Shown here one piece after another: positions 1 to 11,974 of a stretch of DNA of 64,000 bases. Position 1 is the stretch's first letter. Every line of letters starts with the position of its first letter. This DNA is from Anaspis maculata (lineage: Eukaryota > Arthropoda > Insecta > Coleoptera > Scraptiidae), in assembly GCA_949128115.1 (NCBI GenBank), contig OX421963.1, forward strand, positions 80,657,635 through 80,721,634, given 5' to 3'. Below the pieces are notes generated by a model. That model ran no database searches, had not been told where the DNA came from, and worked only from the letters and a program-made list of their open reading frames with translations. The position numbers and the translations under genes are program-made.

Positions 1-560
1 CCGCGACAAGACGTTTTCTTTTTCTGGAGGCTCTGGCATGATGACGTTGGTTTTCAAACACTTCTAAGCACTAATTTGAATTTCTAGACCATCGCAGATG
101 ATTTTTAGGTTACCCAACTGTCAGTTTGACATTGACACGTCGAGCCAAAACAAAGCAGTGACTTTAATTGTGCGTAGTTGGCGATGCTGCTTGAAATTGT
201 CCGGGAAACTTTGGTCAACTTCGACAATTTCACATGATTCTTAGTTCCATCAAATCAGTATGATTTAATTTTAACCAGTGAAGGTATTTGATTGTTTTAG
301 AATTATAAGAAACATTTATAAAGCACCCGACCTGAAATGCAAAAACACTTTTCAGTAGTGTTGGCAGCTTTGGTTTTTGACATCGACAATGGCAGTGACA
401 TGTGACATGTGTCACTTTGGCATTTACCGCCTTCATATTTCAAGTGCTTGTTGTCTTTGCAAGTTTCTGCTTGTTTTTGTAAAAAGCTCGTGGTGGAAAA
501 CTGTGTCAGTAGTTGTCATCATTTCCCAGTGGTGGATAACGTCCTAGTGTCCCTCGAACC
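1..560. other. Upstream flank and 5' leader of the Ku80-like gene
   Basis: No coding exon is recognised here. The stretch is AT-rich with several TGTCA/TGACA motifs, for example around 118-140 and 395-415, the last forming a short dyad. Transcription of the Ku80-like gene probably begins in the last 100-150 bases, since the ATG at 561 is preceded by an open leader. No TATA box can be named with confidence. Confidence 0.4.
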
Positions 561-3500
561 ATGCCACCTGCGGCGAAGAAGGACTGTTGCATCGTCCTTT
601 TCGATTTGAACACTGCATCTAGACATTTGGCAAAGAAAACTCTGCTGAAAATATGGTACAAGAAGTACTGCACGGAGTCGAAAGATTTGGTACACGTGAT
701 CTTCATGAACACCAAAGAAACGAAGAACAGGTTGAGCGCTCGGTATGGAGGCTATGAACACATTTCCGAAGCCACTGAAATGGCCATGGTGTACGAACCG
801 GAGCTCATCTCTGATTTAATTGAAAGTACGTTTTTTTTTTGAAGCAGGCATTGAACTGCATCTACCTATTTTGTTTTGAAACAATGAACGCAGTAGGGTC
901 TCCATGGTAGCAGGGATGTTATTGTCATAACAAGGATAGTTTGATTGCCAGGCAATGACAGTTTATTATATTACGTTGTGATGGTTGTGATATCCCTACT
1001 GAGTTATCATTTGTTTCAGGGATGATGATTTATTGGTAATCAAGAGCTCAAAAGAAAGCCCACTAGAATCACATTCCATTTAATTTGCTCTTAATACTCC
1101 TAGTAGAGTAGCTTCAAGCTTCTGATGATACTTGGGAGTATCAGATACATTATTCAAATAACAAACTACTGAACACTGACTTTTTTCTTCACAAAATGTC
1201 TTATTGTCCTCAAGTTGAAAAATATTCTCTAAAGTTCCATTGCCTGACTCAGTCCAGAGCACCCCTGGCCTGGGGCCCTATTCTTGAAACAGGGAACAGA
1301 GTTCACATGTGTATAGCTGCTAGGCAAGGGCCAATCATAGCTCTCCTTGCATAGCAACACCACATGAGAACTTTATTCCCCCTTTCAAGAATAAGGCCCC
1401 TGGTATAGCTTCCTCACAGCTCACAGCTTTCTCTCCCAACTGTAGACGCCACTCCTCGCGCCACTCTCACTATCTCAAGTTACAATGCTGAGCTTGCTTT
1501 CGTGAAGCATTATGTACATTGGCGGACAATTACAATGGAAACGTTTTTGAAAAGTGCAAATTTTGGAATTCAAACTGCCAACTGTCCAAAAGTGATCTAA
1601 GAAAACTACTCGCTTTTACAGTTTTGAGGATGCATGTCTTCTTCATGTCCGCCACTGTACATCTACCCGCACAAATTCGATTGCCTCTTGTAATTTTCTC
1701 TGCTCTTCTGATCGATCCTCTGCCGTCATTTTCCCTTGCTCTGGCAAGTCTTCCGTCATGACTGGTTTGGCCTATTCAGTTTCTATCCAAAGTTTAGAAA
1801 GGCTGGTAAAAATTGCGCTGGCTCATGTATGTGTTGATGTTTTTATCGCAAAAATTAGTTCTGGCAGATTTTTTATCCTACTGTTTCTGATCTTTTCCAC
1901 AGAATTGGGCCATGGCCGTCTTTAAAACTCTATTCACCCGTTCTACCGGATTTGCTTGGCGGGTGTATGGAGCGAAGTCAATCTTTTGAATCCCGGCTTC
2001 TTTACCACCCTAGAAAAAATAACCTTTTTTTTAAGTCAAATAAAGGCCCTAGGATGGCGTGCGTAAAATTTGACTATCTTCGGCTGTGAGCGGTTTCTCG
2101 GATATTTTCTTTTCACATGTTTATATGGAGATATGAAGTTAAATCACTAAATGCCACTTGGAAGAAAATCACCGCCTTCGATTTAGAGGCTTCTTAGTCG
2201 GAGCTGCTCTAAGCGTACAGAGAACTCGTAACGCATGTAAAGTATTCAATTGACCCCCCAATTGACCCCTAAAATAATTTAGAACAAGATAAGACTCTTC
2301 TCTGTCCCATAGAAGAACTTAAAGTGGCGTTTTTAAGGGAAATTAATTTTTGAAATTTATGAATCACCCTGTATATCAAAGAGAAATTCAGTGCACACCC
2401 AATGGTTGCTAATTTTTATTGATTGGTCCATCCACAAACAGTTCCCCAAAAACAAAAACACTTTGAATAACGAAAATAGAAGACAGCGAAGTCCTACCCG
2501 TTGACCCCCCATATCTTTGAAAATGAACGTCATCAATTTTTTAAATATTTTTTCTGTGTTCTTGAGTGAACGAACTCCATACATCGCTCTGGACTCGTAA
2601 TGCGATACTTTTGAGACATCCTGTATATATCGATGTTTAGTTCGAGACCGGCTTTCTGTAATCTTTGCATTACCTTATCCAATGTCACATGTCACATGCG
2701 TTTCTCACACGTCTTTGAAAAAATGATCATATCATCAAGGTAAATCACCATTTCTTCCCATATTATGTCTGCTCAAACTTAATCGGCAAGGGCCTGGAAG
2801 GCGAAGGGCGCATTCGTCAAACCAAAGAACATTACCTGGAACTCAAATATTCATTCATCCTACGCTATAGACTGTTTAAAAATGAAAGCAGGAAAAAAAC
2901 TATCGAGTAGTAATATAAAAAACTTGAAATAGCCATATTACATTATTTCGAAAACAAAGTGACCGTTCGCCAAAGTAGTCAAAACTAGCGGCTTCAACTA
3001 GCCTCAGCTTTATTTCAATATGAACATGAGGTTTTAGTTACTTCACCACCACCAGGGGCGTGGGGCGTTTCAAAACGTGAACAAAATGACAGATTGTAAG
3101 TGGTTTTTGGGGTCGATGTTAGGGGTTGCTAGGTGATTGAAGTCTTTGGACATCAGACTCACTTGCTCGCTTCGCCATTTTGGCCGTCAGGGGGCGTCCA
3201 GATTTTTGAAATTGCGAGTAGGCATTTCCAAACAAACAAATTCCAATTTCAAATTTCAAACTAATAGAGACTTCTATGGATTTGAACTGGTATGTGAAGG
3301 GTCTATAAAAATCCTATTGGTTGGTGGGCTATTTTTGCACGCGTCTTTTACTGCGACAGTCAGTGGCGAAAATCACACTTGGTTACACAAGCTCCCTCCT
3401 AGCGTAATGCAAACACCGCCTAATTTTTTTTTTCAGATTCGGAACCCAGCACAGAAGCCAACTGGCTGGAAGCCCTCGAAGTCGCCGTAGATTCACTGGA

Positions 3501-6230
3501 AGAAACATTCGGTGGCATCAAGGAGATCGTCAACTTGCAGCTTCTGTTCATAACCGACCTCTCGAAGGAAACGGAAATCGACGAAGATAATTTACAAAAG
3601 CTCACACAACAGCTCCAGGCCGACAACTTGTTCTTATATATTGTCGGTCCGGATGTCCGACCGCCCTCTGCAATAACCAGCATCGCGGACATCAGGGAAT
3701 GGACGCAAAGCTTCGATTCAGACGGACTCTCGAACAATATGAACAATGCCAAACGAATCGTCAAAAATGTCCGAAACGGGGTCATGTGTGATTTCAAGTT
3801 GGGCGTGCAACTGTTCTGGGCGTACAGGTTGGGAAAAGGATCGCAGCCTTGGAAAGTCCCCTTGTCCGTCGGAACCGTAGTGCAGTTCCCGGCGAAGACG
3901 GTGAAAGTCCTGGAGGAAGGTTTGGTCTGCAAAATGGTCCGTGACAAAGATCGCACGAAGGAAACTGTTTGGTAAATAATTCATGATAATACATGCATGA
4001 CCTTTTAGCTGAACGTCTGCTGATATACCCTTGACCTGCTTCTGTACAATAGAGTCGGCAACAATCCGCAATGTGCGTTACTCGAAAAATTAGGAGTCGA
4101 CATCAGCGCTTACGGCTGGTTCATCAACTGCGCCCATGCCGGCGTCGAGACTCGCGCCGAGTTCCATGCAATGTAAATAAGCGGAGCCGTTTATCAGCAC
4201 GCTAGGTACGTCTGCGCCACGCTGAGTTTGACCGAATTTTCACTTCGGCGCAACGCAGAGGGCGCGTCAAGGTCGCGGTCTTACCAGTGCCAGCTAAGTT
4301 TTAGCGATGGGATTGAGGTTGGCTCTTATTCGTCAGTGGCACGGTCCAGGAGTCACGCGATGCGGTCACTTAAAAGTGGTAGGGATGAAGGTCGCCGGCC
4401 CGCGTCTTCTGCATGGAGGGCCGCGCCTAGCGAGTAGACGGAGCCGACCAAGTCCGGACTCGGCACTTTTCTGCCTGGAACGTCAGCGCAGCGTCGACGG
4501 CGTTGATGAACGCTCGCAAATATTACAGCGTACGCCAGCGCGGGCGTGAGCGCAGTTGATGAACCAGCCTTCAGGGTGGTGATTTACGCAACTGAATGCC
4601 TATCTGTTTGTTTTGATTTCGGTCGCTAGATGTCGCCATTCGACTGAATGCACATAGCAGATACACTCCTGCATACAGCTATTTTCGCTTACACGCTTCT
4701 ATGATACAGTTGACTTCTTTAATTTTGTCTGTGAATCAGTTTTACGATAATTGTCACTCTTTTTATATATTATATTGTCGCATGCCTGCCTCATACCCTT
4801 GTCAGTAAAAATTTCTAACAATCACTTTGCATAAATTGAAAAAAATATTGATCGACTTGGTTGCAGGATAAGCACCGAAGATGAAACCGTTGAAGTAGAT
4901 TTTCGTGAAGTTATCAACGGCATTTCGTTGCATGGAAAATTTGTCGAGATATTGGACAACAATATGTTCAAATGTGACAATCCGAGGAATTTCAGCATCT
5001 TGTGCTTCACAAATAAATCCAATGTTCCTGAGGTATTTTTTTCTCACTTTAAAATACTTTGCTTTTCCCCATACAATTGTAACTGTAAACAAATCGCTTT
5101 TTTCTAAAATGGACAGTGAATTAACTGAAGAAACAGCACAAAAACTGGTCTCAGCTAGCAAAATCTGAAACTAAAACTTGGCAGTAGAATAACATTCGAA
5201 TAAGTCAAGTTTATATCAAAGATCATAAATAATAATAATGATAAGTTCTCGTCTTTAACGAGGCGACGTTCAGCCCAGCTTATACGCTTTGCTGTTCCAC
5301 CATGTAACCTCGGAACAGTTAGTAACCTGGAAAGCGTTGCCCAAGACCGTACCGGGAGGAATATCTGCACAGAGACTACTTTTCTGGATGTCCGCCCAAG
5401 CGCTCTTACTCGCGGCGGAGCCACCCATCCAGAAAGTGACTGCCAACTATGTTGCTGCATGCAGTTTATTACCCGCAGCGAACGACGTTCATTCAGCTGT
5501 GCGCTCCCTGATAAAGAGGACAAGTCTTAACGGGACGCGAGTGAGCGTTCTGTTACTTGAATGATCGAGTAAATGACATGAAACTTTTTTTCCAGTACTT
5601 ATTCTGTGACGGTGGAGGATACAATGTCTACGCGGAAGAGACGCCTGAGGCCCAGGACTGCTTCAACTACCTAGTTCACTGCATGGCCGAGAAGAACCTG
5701 TACGCCATAGCCCGTAGGGTGTACAACAATAACTTTGCGCCGAAATTTGTCGCCTTGATTCCCAAAACGAGCTGCAGTCCTATGTATCTCAGCTTGGTCT
5801 ATTTGCCCTACGCAGACGAAATCGTCGTCAGCTACAAAGAGAAGCCGGTCAAACTGGCCCCTAAGGTAGAAGTACCGAACGATCTGTGCGATTATTTGAA
5901 CAGCATAGACGCCGAGCAACTTCCGATCGGATTGAACATGATGCAGGACATCACCGTCGATAAAATCGTCAATAAAGTCGCCGACAGACATTTGGGTAAA
6001 ATGAAAAAAAAAACAACAAATTTGAGGTGAAGAGATTTTTTGAAATGATATTTTTTGAATTTTCAGAGAAGCACGTGGGTTTGCAGGAAGTCGATTTCAA
6101 TGTATTAAACCAAAGTGGGCTGAACGTAGATGCGGAAACGATGCTCAGTTCTTGGCCCGAGCGTGAGTTGGAGAAGGCTGACGCTGCAGACGAAAGTGAG
6201 GATTCGGACGATGACCTTGATTGGAATTGA
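561..6230 (+). CDS. Ku80: Ku80 (XRCC5)-like DNA double-strand-break end-binding subunit, five exons
   Basis: Exons 561-825, 3437-3971, 4867-5032, 5596-5995 and 6067-6230 join in frame (GT-AG, phases 1, 2, 0, 1) to 509 residues. Ku80 pairs with Ku70 to thread onto broken DNA ends and start non-homologous end joining. Residues about 8-190 read as the N-terminal vWA-like alpha/beta domain (CCIVLFDL start, then LQLLFITDLS). About 200-430 form the Ku beta-barrel, including AYRLGKGSQPW, KETVW-ISTEDETVEV and the barrel return YLFCDGGGYNVYAEE, which follows the order of animal Ku80. The start is the ATG after GAACC; upstream frames are closed. The protein ends after an acidic tail (DDDLDWN) and is about 200 residues shorter than usual Ku80: the helical arm and C-terminal kinase-recruiting domain are not found. 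A poly(A) signal lies 105 bases after the stop, so the end looks real. Ku70 was considered; the barrel order and acidic end fit Ku80 better. Confidence 0.85.
1268..1403. mobile_element. Palindromic MITE in Ku80 intron 1
   Basis: The left arm ggggccctattcttgaaa is mirrored on the right by tttcaagaataaggcccc with one mismatch. Further in, gttcacatgtg faces cacatgagaac. The centre is near 1335. A short, coding-free palindrome of about 135 bp fits a MITE, but no target duplication is certain. Confidence 0.55.
1885..2010 (-). pseudogene. Ty3/gypsy-like integrase fragment
   Basis: Read on the minus strand, the sequence resembles the C-terminal part of a retrotransposon integrase core (the run QANPVERVNRVLKT), within Ku80 intron 1. 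No long open frame survives. With the reverse transcriptase piece at 2640-2850 it is probably one broken element, with the intervening part replaced by another repeat. Confidence 0.5.
2211..2640. mobile_element. Dispersed repeat, relative of 43340-43940
   Basis: The segment matches the element at 43340-43940 over several hundred bases on both strands: the end motif gcgatacttttgagacatcc appears there inverted as gtctcaaaagtatcgc, and the stretch around 2340-2450 matches 43690-43800 directly. It separates the integrase and reverse transcriptase fragments of the gypsy relic, so it is probably the younger insertion. No coding capacity is seen. Confidence 0.6.
2640..2850 (-). pseudogene. Ty3/gypsy-like reverse transcriptase fragment
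   Basis: On the minus strand this reads as the palm of a gypsy-type reverse transcriptase: a FGLTNAPFAFQ run, stop codons, then VIYLDDMIIFS with the YLDD catalytic box. It is interrupted by stops and lies in Ku80 intron 1 in the same orientation as the integrase fragment. It is a dead copy. Confidence 0.65.
4114..4569. mobile_element. MITE with long terminal inverted repeats in Ku80 intron 2
   Basis: The left end ggctggttcatcaactgcg (4114-4132) is exactly repeated inverted at 4551-4569, and similarity continues inward for about 15 bases. The interior is GC-rich compared with its surroundings and carries no recognisable coding sequence. Target duplications are unclear. Confidence 0.6.
5033..5595. 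other. Ku80 intron 3
   Basis: This 563-base intron is flanked by GTATTT and TTTTTTCCAG. It contains a GC-richer stretch at about 5240-5550 that looks like an unclassified repeat. No coding exon is seen. Confidence 0.4.
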
Positions 6231-6334
6231 GTATTTTTGCTTCGTTTTCTATGCTTGTGTTATTCAGTTACCTACTTATTTAAAATTCGTTATTTTTGTC
6301 TAAAACCCCTTTGTTGTCATGAATATTTTTTTAC

Positions 6335-6340
6335 AATAAA
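6335..6340 (+). terminator. AATAAA poly(A) signal of the Ku80-like gene
   Basis: A canonical AATAAA hexamer lies 105 bases after the TGA stop, in an AT-rich context. It supports the fifth exon as the terminal one. Confidence 0.6.
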
Positions 6341-8237
6341 CGAAAGTAAATTACAGTTGAGGATTTGATTATGAAAGATAGGGATGGTCACTAAGAAAAA
6401 AAGACTGAGGACATCAAACTTGCGTTTCAAAGTGCGCTTCATACTTCAATAATTGAGTAAAATGTTCAAACATAACAATTATTAATCTGTTAACCAATTT
6501 ACTAGCAAATATCGCTATTCTCGTATCGCTCCACGTTTCCCATGAGAACATCCTGCATACCTGTCAGGAGGATACAACTTGCAGTCTATAGTAGCCGAAT
6601 GAACTAGCGGGAATCTGCGCTCACAGGTATGCGCGCAAGTAATTTCTCGCACGGGAAAGGTGGATTGTGCAGGTGTATGTATTATTCTCGCATCGGAGTC
6701 TCCAGCATGAACATCTTCGGAGTAATGATGTGGCGCTTGCACCGGTCGGTGTTACTTGATACTCGTAAACCTAGTCCTGGGTAGAATTCGATATATCGAA
6801 TGTATGCAGAACCATGGTTCGAAGCTATGAAAAACGTGTTGATACGAATGGTACAACAGACAAAAACGGCTCCAACCTTGAACTTGAATTTTGAGGATGA
6901 AATATACCACTTGGCACTAGTACATAAAGCCGTTAACGTTTTAAATTCAGTAGAATGACTTTTTGGAGTAAAAATAAAGTGACAAGCTGGAGCGCTGGGA
7001 AAATACGGCTGATGGCCGCTGATAGTTTCGCTCCAAAACTTTGCAGGGCTACAGCTACGGCTGATGGCACCGATTTCTATGTTAAAATACAGGGTGTACG
7101 ATTTAAGAAAAAATTCTCGATGTTGCACCCTGTAAGCGATGTACCATTAAAAATTTTTGTGGACAGATTCGAAACCTGCGTAAAAAATCATGTGAGAATC
7201 GTTTTTCATTCCTAAAATTATGCCAAAGGAGAAGTCTCCAAGAGGAGGTAAATTTTGGCCTTTTTTGAAAATTTCGAACTTGTCCTATGGACCGAGAGCC
7301 CCCAAAAATTTAGTCTTATACCCAATGTTTGATTGAGAGGGGATGTTCCCACACAAAAGTCCGTTGGTTTCATTCATGTATCTTATTATGACATAAATTT
7401 TTGACATTTTTCGAAAATTGACAAGCCTATACCAGCCTAAAGCCCCCGGTCTGACATGTAAGACAAAGAAATTTTTAGCAACCTTGTCAACGCACATTAG
7501 ACCTACAGGGTTAAAATCATGTACCTTATGACGTAAGCATTGTAGTAGTCCCACTGATTTTCAACGAGCCTGGTTTACGGAAAGCAGGGACAGAGGGCGT
7601 GCTCACAGAAAGTCGAGCATAAGCGCGCGCTCTAAAAGGATTGCAACTTGGCTAGATCGCCGCTGGAGTAAATGATGGCCACACCTACCACCCTACCACC
7701 AAATGTTTTATTGCGTTATCACTGCTAGACTGCTACTACTGTTACTTGTTTACATAATAAATCACGATAGGGCACCTGCTCGATCAACATGCAGGAACGA
7801 TGGAGAAGCAGATGATGAGGATATTACACGGATTTATTATGATGATTTTATTTAGATGCCAAAGTGTTCCCTTGAATACCGTGTTCTTTTGATTATGAGG
7901 TAGGTAGGTACGCTACACCTAAAAAGTTCGTTATGCTCGATATAGGTAAGTACCTTCAAGACGACAACAATAAGAAGTGTGTCAAAGCGATATATTTTTG
8001 CGACTTTTTTGTTGTTGCATTTGGCATTTGAGCGAAGCCATCATTCGATTTCCTTGTAGAAATAAGACCCCAAAGTGTTCATTTTCAAACTTCATACCCA
8101 GAATTCATCGCCACCAAAAAAAAAATTACGACAAACAAATTTTCAAAAATAGCGTGAACCCTGAACCTTTTTCCAACTTTTCTCAAAACCCTCTTAATGT
8201 TGATGAAATTAAAGTTTTGCCCCTATTTTATCAACTG
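6341..8237. other. Intergenic, repeat-derived, no gene recognised
   Basis: The region is noncoding with short open frames only. A phrase ending in acagggtgtacgatttaaga near 7089 is typical of dispersed insect repeats, but no ends can be fixed. The 148-codon minus frame at 6682-7128 has no recognisable motif and is treated as chance. Confidence 0.35.
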
Positions 8238-8550
8238 AGGAGTGATCATGCAAAACTGAACATGTCCAAATAAACTGAAACTGAGAAAAAGGCCAAAAAC
8301 TGTTTACTCGGGAGCCGTTGGAAGAGAAGAAAACCGATTTTGACTATTGAGTGGAGTTTAAATTACTGGTTCGAACTGATCATATCGCGAAACAAGAAAA
8401 TTTGTTTCAACGACAAAAATCAAAAAAGTAGTTTGGATATGTCTTGTTTTGCTTGAAAACGGAAAAGATGTTCAGTTTTGTTTGAAAACCAATGGATATG
8501 TCTAATTTTGTCAAGCCATTTACGAACGTGACTAAAAAAGGAATCATCTG

Positions 8551-9317
8551 AATGGGGTGTTTTCTCTGCAGTTGTCAAGTTGTCAAGTAGATGGCAGCAG
8601 GGGCCAACCCGGGTTATTTTCCCACTACTTTTTGAACGGTTCTCTCATGGAGGGGGTTTTCCTTTTGACTTTGGTGTCTGCCTGCCGGGTCGGCTGTCAT
8701 GTCAAGTCAAGTATGGATGTGTGTCGTCAGAGGTGAGGAAGGAATTAGATGGAAAAAACTACGTACACTTGGCTTTCAGAGTAGAGGTCTTTAGTACCTA
8801 TAGATGTTTTTGAAGAAGAGCATGATTGTATTCTTGAACATGGACAGTGGGGCACACGGCACGGTGGCAGGTAGGTTGCAATAGGTTTCAAATCGGCCGG
8901 CGCCGGCGTGCCCGCGAACTGCTCTTCGAGTGCTGTCTCCCGGACGGTCCCTCTGGCAAACATTTGCACGGTCATTGGGCCCTTTCAGCCCTCGAAAATC
9001 ACCAAAACCGACCAGTACAGCCCCACGTTCAATATTTTTTTCAGCAAATGTCAGTCATATGGTCGTTGCTGTCATCTTCATTGTTGGAGTGATCAGTGGC
9101 AGGTGACAAAGTGCTTGGTGTAGCATGATGCTGCTAGGCAATATAGCGTTACGCATACACAGACAGACACATCCCTGACAGACACACAAACGGGCTGAAG
9201 AGATACGAGATACCAACATGGAGCAGGTAGGCTTACCAACCAACAGTAACCTAGTGATAAACCCGGGTTGGCCCCTGCTGCCATCTATCGTCTTCTTCAG
9301 TGGCGAAACACCCCATT
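8551..9317. mobile_element. Nested MITE-like insertion with about 60-bp inverted ends
   Basis: The ends aatggggtgtttt and aacaccccatt are inverted copies, and a second matching block, agatggcagcaggggccaac at 8588 against its complement near 9270, continues the inverted repeat. No transposase is seen in the 767 bases. It lies inside the larger 8238-13730 interval and so is probably younger. Confidence 0.6.
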
Positions 9318-10089
9318 ATTGTGAACTATGGATGACCACGAGGATGACCAATGGTGTGAGTCAATCATTAAAGTTTTTTTTTTATTTGTAACCAATACAA
9401 TTGAAAATAGTTGATTGAAAAAATTATACATTTTGCATTTTGCAAAGAAAACTGAATGCTGACAACTGACAACTGAACTGAAACTGAAAACTGGCAGTTT
9501 GATGTGCAGTTATTTGGAGGTTGGAAGACTTCCGCTAAAAACGTTGACTGAAATATTGTCTAACAAATTAATATTTACGTTTGTCATGTTTTGGTGTGAG
9601 ATGTCTAGTTTTGCTATAGATCCAAAAATCAACATAGCAATAGGGTCCTTGCACGATTTTTTTTTATTGCCTCCAATGATGCTTTGGTAGCCAAATAACA
9701 CCATAGACTGAACGGTTTTTCGAAATTCTTGATAGTTTATTTGATTTTGTAAATTTAAAACACAAAAACTGTTAGGTATGCAACTTCCATGCACCCATCT
9801 GTCACCTGCGCGATGACGTCATTATGCACCGGACGGGGCTACTTGATTTTACACAAACAGATTGCGACTACGAATTTTAAATGTTTGACATAATCCAACT
9901 GTCACCGTCTCAGACGTCTGTGAGGTTGAAACTCAGTTCAGGTTGAAAAGCGCGCAGCACGAGCTTGGGGATCGCCCTGACACGTGAGAAAAGGCGACGG
10001 CGCATTTTCGCGGCTTTCATACTTCCATTAACTATGGCGCGGCGGCTTTCCGTGAGGTCAGTTTTTTGTAAGATGTAACAGTAAAAGTG

Positions 10090-11090
10090 GGTGTATTCCA
10101 GTGGTGTATTCTGGTGTCCTGTGTACGGAAATAAGTGCAATATCAACAGGTAAAGGTTGGCTGACACAGGCGCTACATCCCAAAATTGAAATAGGTCTGT
10201 TTTGTTTAGCTATAGGGCTACATGGAGGACAGGAGAAGAGTTCCCCGGAAGGAACAGCTATGCTATGGAGGCAACGAACAAAACTTTTTTTCGCTCCGCC
10301 AGGGACCCCCAATTGCGACGGAAATGGAAGAATATTTGCCAGACAAGTGACACTACGTAGTAAATGGTAGTAGATACTAACCGTCCTTCGTTGTTTGTGG
10401 AAACATAGAGTGTGGAGATCATTTTTCACAAAGTGATTTGTTGAACAAGAACAAGGTGAGACAGCGTCATTCCTATGGACTTGGACAATCTGCCAGAGTC
10501 TTGAAGAGAGGTGATCGAGTCATTATTTCATGTATGTTGTGGCGTGCCGTTGGATTGGTTTGAACGTTGATGGGTTGGCCGGTTCGAACATCCACGGTTG
10601 AAGAGGTAAAGACGAGGAATTGTTTTAAATAATAGCACAATCATTACTGATCTTTTGCAGGAATGAAATCTGCGAGAAGTTATGGAGTACGGACCCTTGC
10701 TTTCAACACGATTAAGCCTTGGAATGCACAAAGAAAAACGAAAAAGGTGAAGGTCGTTTATTCTCTTTCTTGTGAATTGAACCTAGCTTAATGACTAAGC
10801 CTGAACCGCTTCATGTAATAAATAGGAGCAGACGATGGGAAATAGATTGTAGCCATATTACTCTGGCTATGACACATGGTGGCATTCCAGACATGACTCC
10901 GTTGAGGGATAAATCCAATGCTAAATTGCTAGGGACCCGTTCTGTACAAGTTGAAGGATCTCAAGGAGAACTCTTCTATTGGCACTCGCCAGGTGAACCG
11001 CTTGGAACTCGGAGGGTCTATGAAAAAAGACTAAAAGAGCCTGGGGAAACTGTGAAGAAACTCAGCAGGGAAACTAGGGGCTGACCTCTT
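10090..11090 (+). pseudogene. Decayed THAP-domain protein, probably transposon-encoded
   Basis: THAP domains are C2CH zinc fingers that bind DNA in P-element-type transposases and derived host proteins. Here 10110-10150 reads CPVYGNKCNIN followed by a GTAAAG donor-like site. About 10270-10350 reads FFRSARDPQLRRKWKNIC, which matches the THAP core. After two stops and a frameshift, about 10392-10460 reads CGDHFSQSDLLNKNK, matching the C-terminal Cys/His part. An open frame at 10791-11084 has a charged helical end (EKRLKEPGETVKKLSRET) that may be the coiled coil that often follows. Stops and frame changes make an intact product impossible from this copy. No catalytic domain was identified downstream. 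Confidence 0.6.
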
Positions 11091-11744
11091 TCGTACAAAT
11101 TTTTTCAGCAATTTACTCATTAGACTGCACAGAGAACACGAAATGGGGAAACGCAAAGTTCAAGGTCCAACTTAATATTTAGATTAATAATATGGAAAAC
11201 ATCTGAAGTCTGCCTCTGTTGTGGGTTGGCTACAAGTGAATTGGCAGTTTATAAAATAACGCAGTTAGTTTTCCATATGGCGGGTACATAGCACTTGTCA
11301 TGGCATAATCCTGTGTTTTCTAATGTACTCAACTGAAACAATTTTTTTTGTAGCCATCCACGAGGATGCTGGGAGGCTTCGGTTGGTGGCGTCTGAAATT
11401 CCTCTGTGCTATTTTCACATGAAATCAATGGTACTCTCCCAACACCATGCTCGCCCCCATGTCCCCAGAAGATTTCGAAGTTTTATCCAAGTTATCTCAG
11501 AAAAATGCAAGATTTATCTGCATTTCTGCAGGAAAGTGCAGCCAAACGTGGATGCAGGAATGAAGAGAGATTTTTGGAGCCACTGTTACCTTTGAGGTGT
11601 CTGTGCGGTGCCCGGAAATCGCAATTTAAAGTATGTTTGGGTCAGTATTTCATCAGGATCTTGTATCACATGCCGAAAGAATCTGCAGTCTTTTTGCACT
11701 CGCCTCTTGGGCAGATTTTTTTCTCGGAAACTGATATCAAGCAC

Positions 11745-11974
11745 TAATGAAGGATTTCCTCTTGGGGTATATTTCCTCTTGGGGTCCATTCCTGCCTGAC
11801 TTGTTAAGCAGCTTGCTGCACAAAAATGTCAGTTACAATTCATTCAATAATTATTTCAAGTCAATAGGTCATGAGTCTTGAAAAAGATTTTAATTAAATC
11901 GAAACGTCGGCAAATACCTAGAATTTTTTATTGTTTGTGTCCAAAAATATACCCCAAGAGGAAATCCTTCATTA
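11745..11974. repeat. 30-bp perfect inverted repeat pair
   Basis: The segment 11745-11774 (starting taatgaaggatttcctcttg) is repeated exactly in inverted orientation at 11945-11974, about 170 bases apart, and could form a hairpin. The spacer contains the phrase atcgaaacgtcggc, familiar from insect transposon tails. It may be a small nested element. No coding sequence is seen. Confidence 0.6.

Noticed and set aside
3420..3956. 178-codon minus-strand frame
   Set aside because: Antisense shadow of Ku80 exon 2.
6682..7128. 148-codon minus-strand open frame
   Set aside because: Lies in repeat-like sequence and shows no conserved motif.
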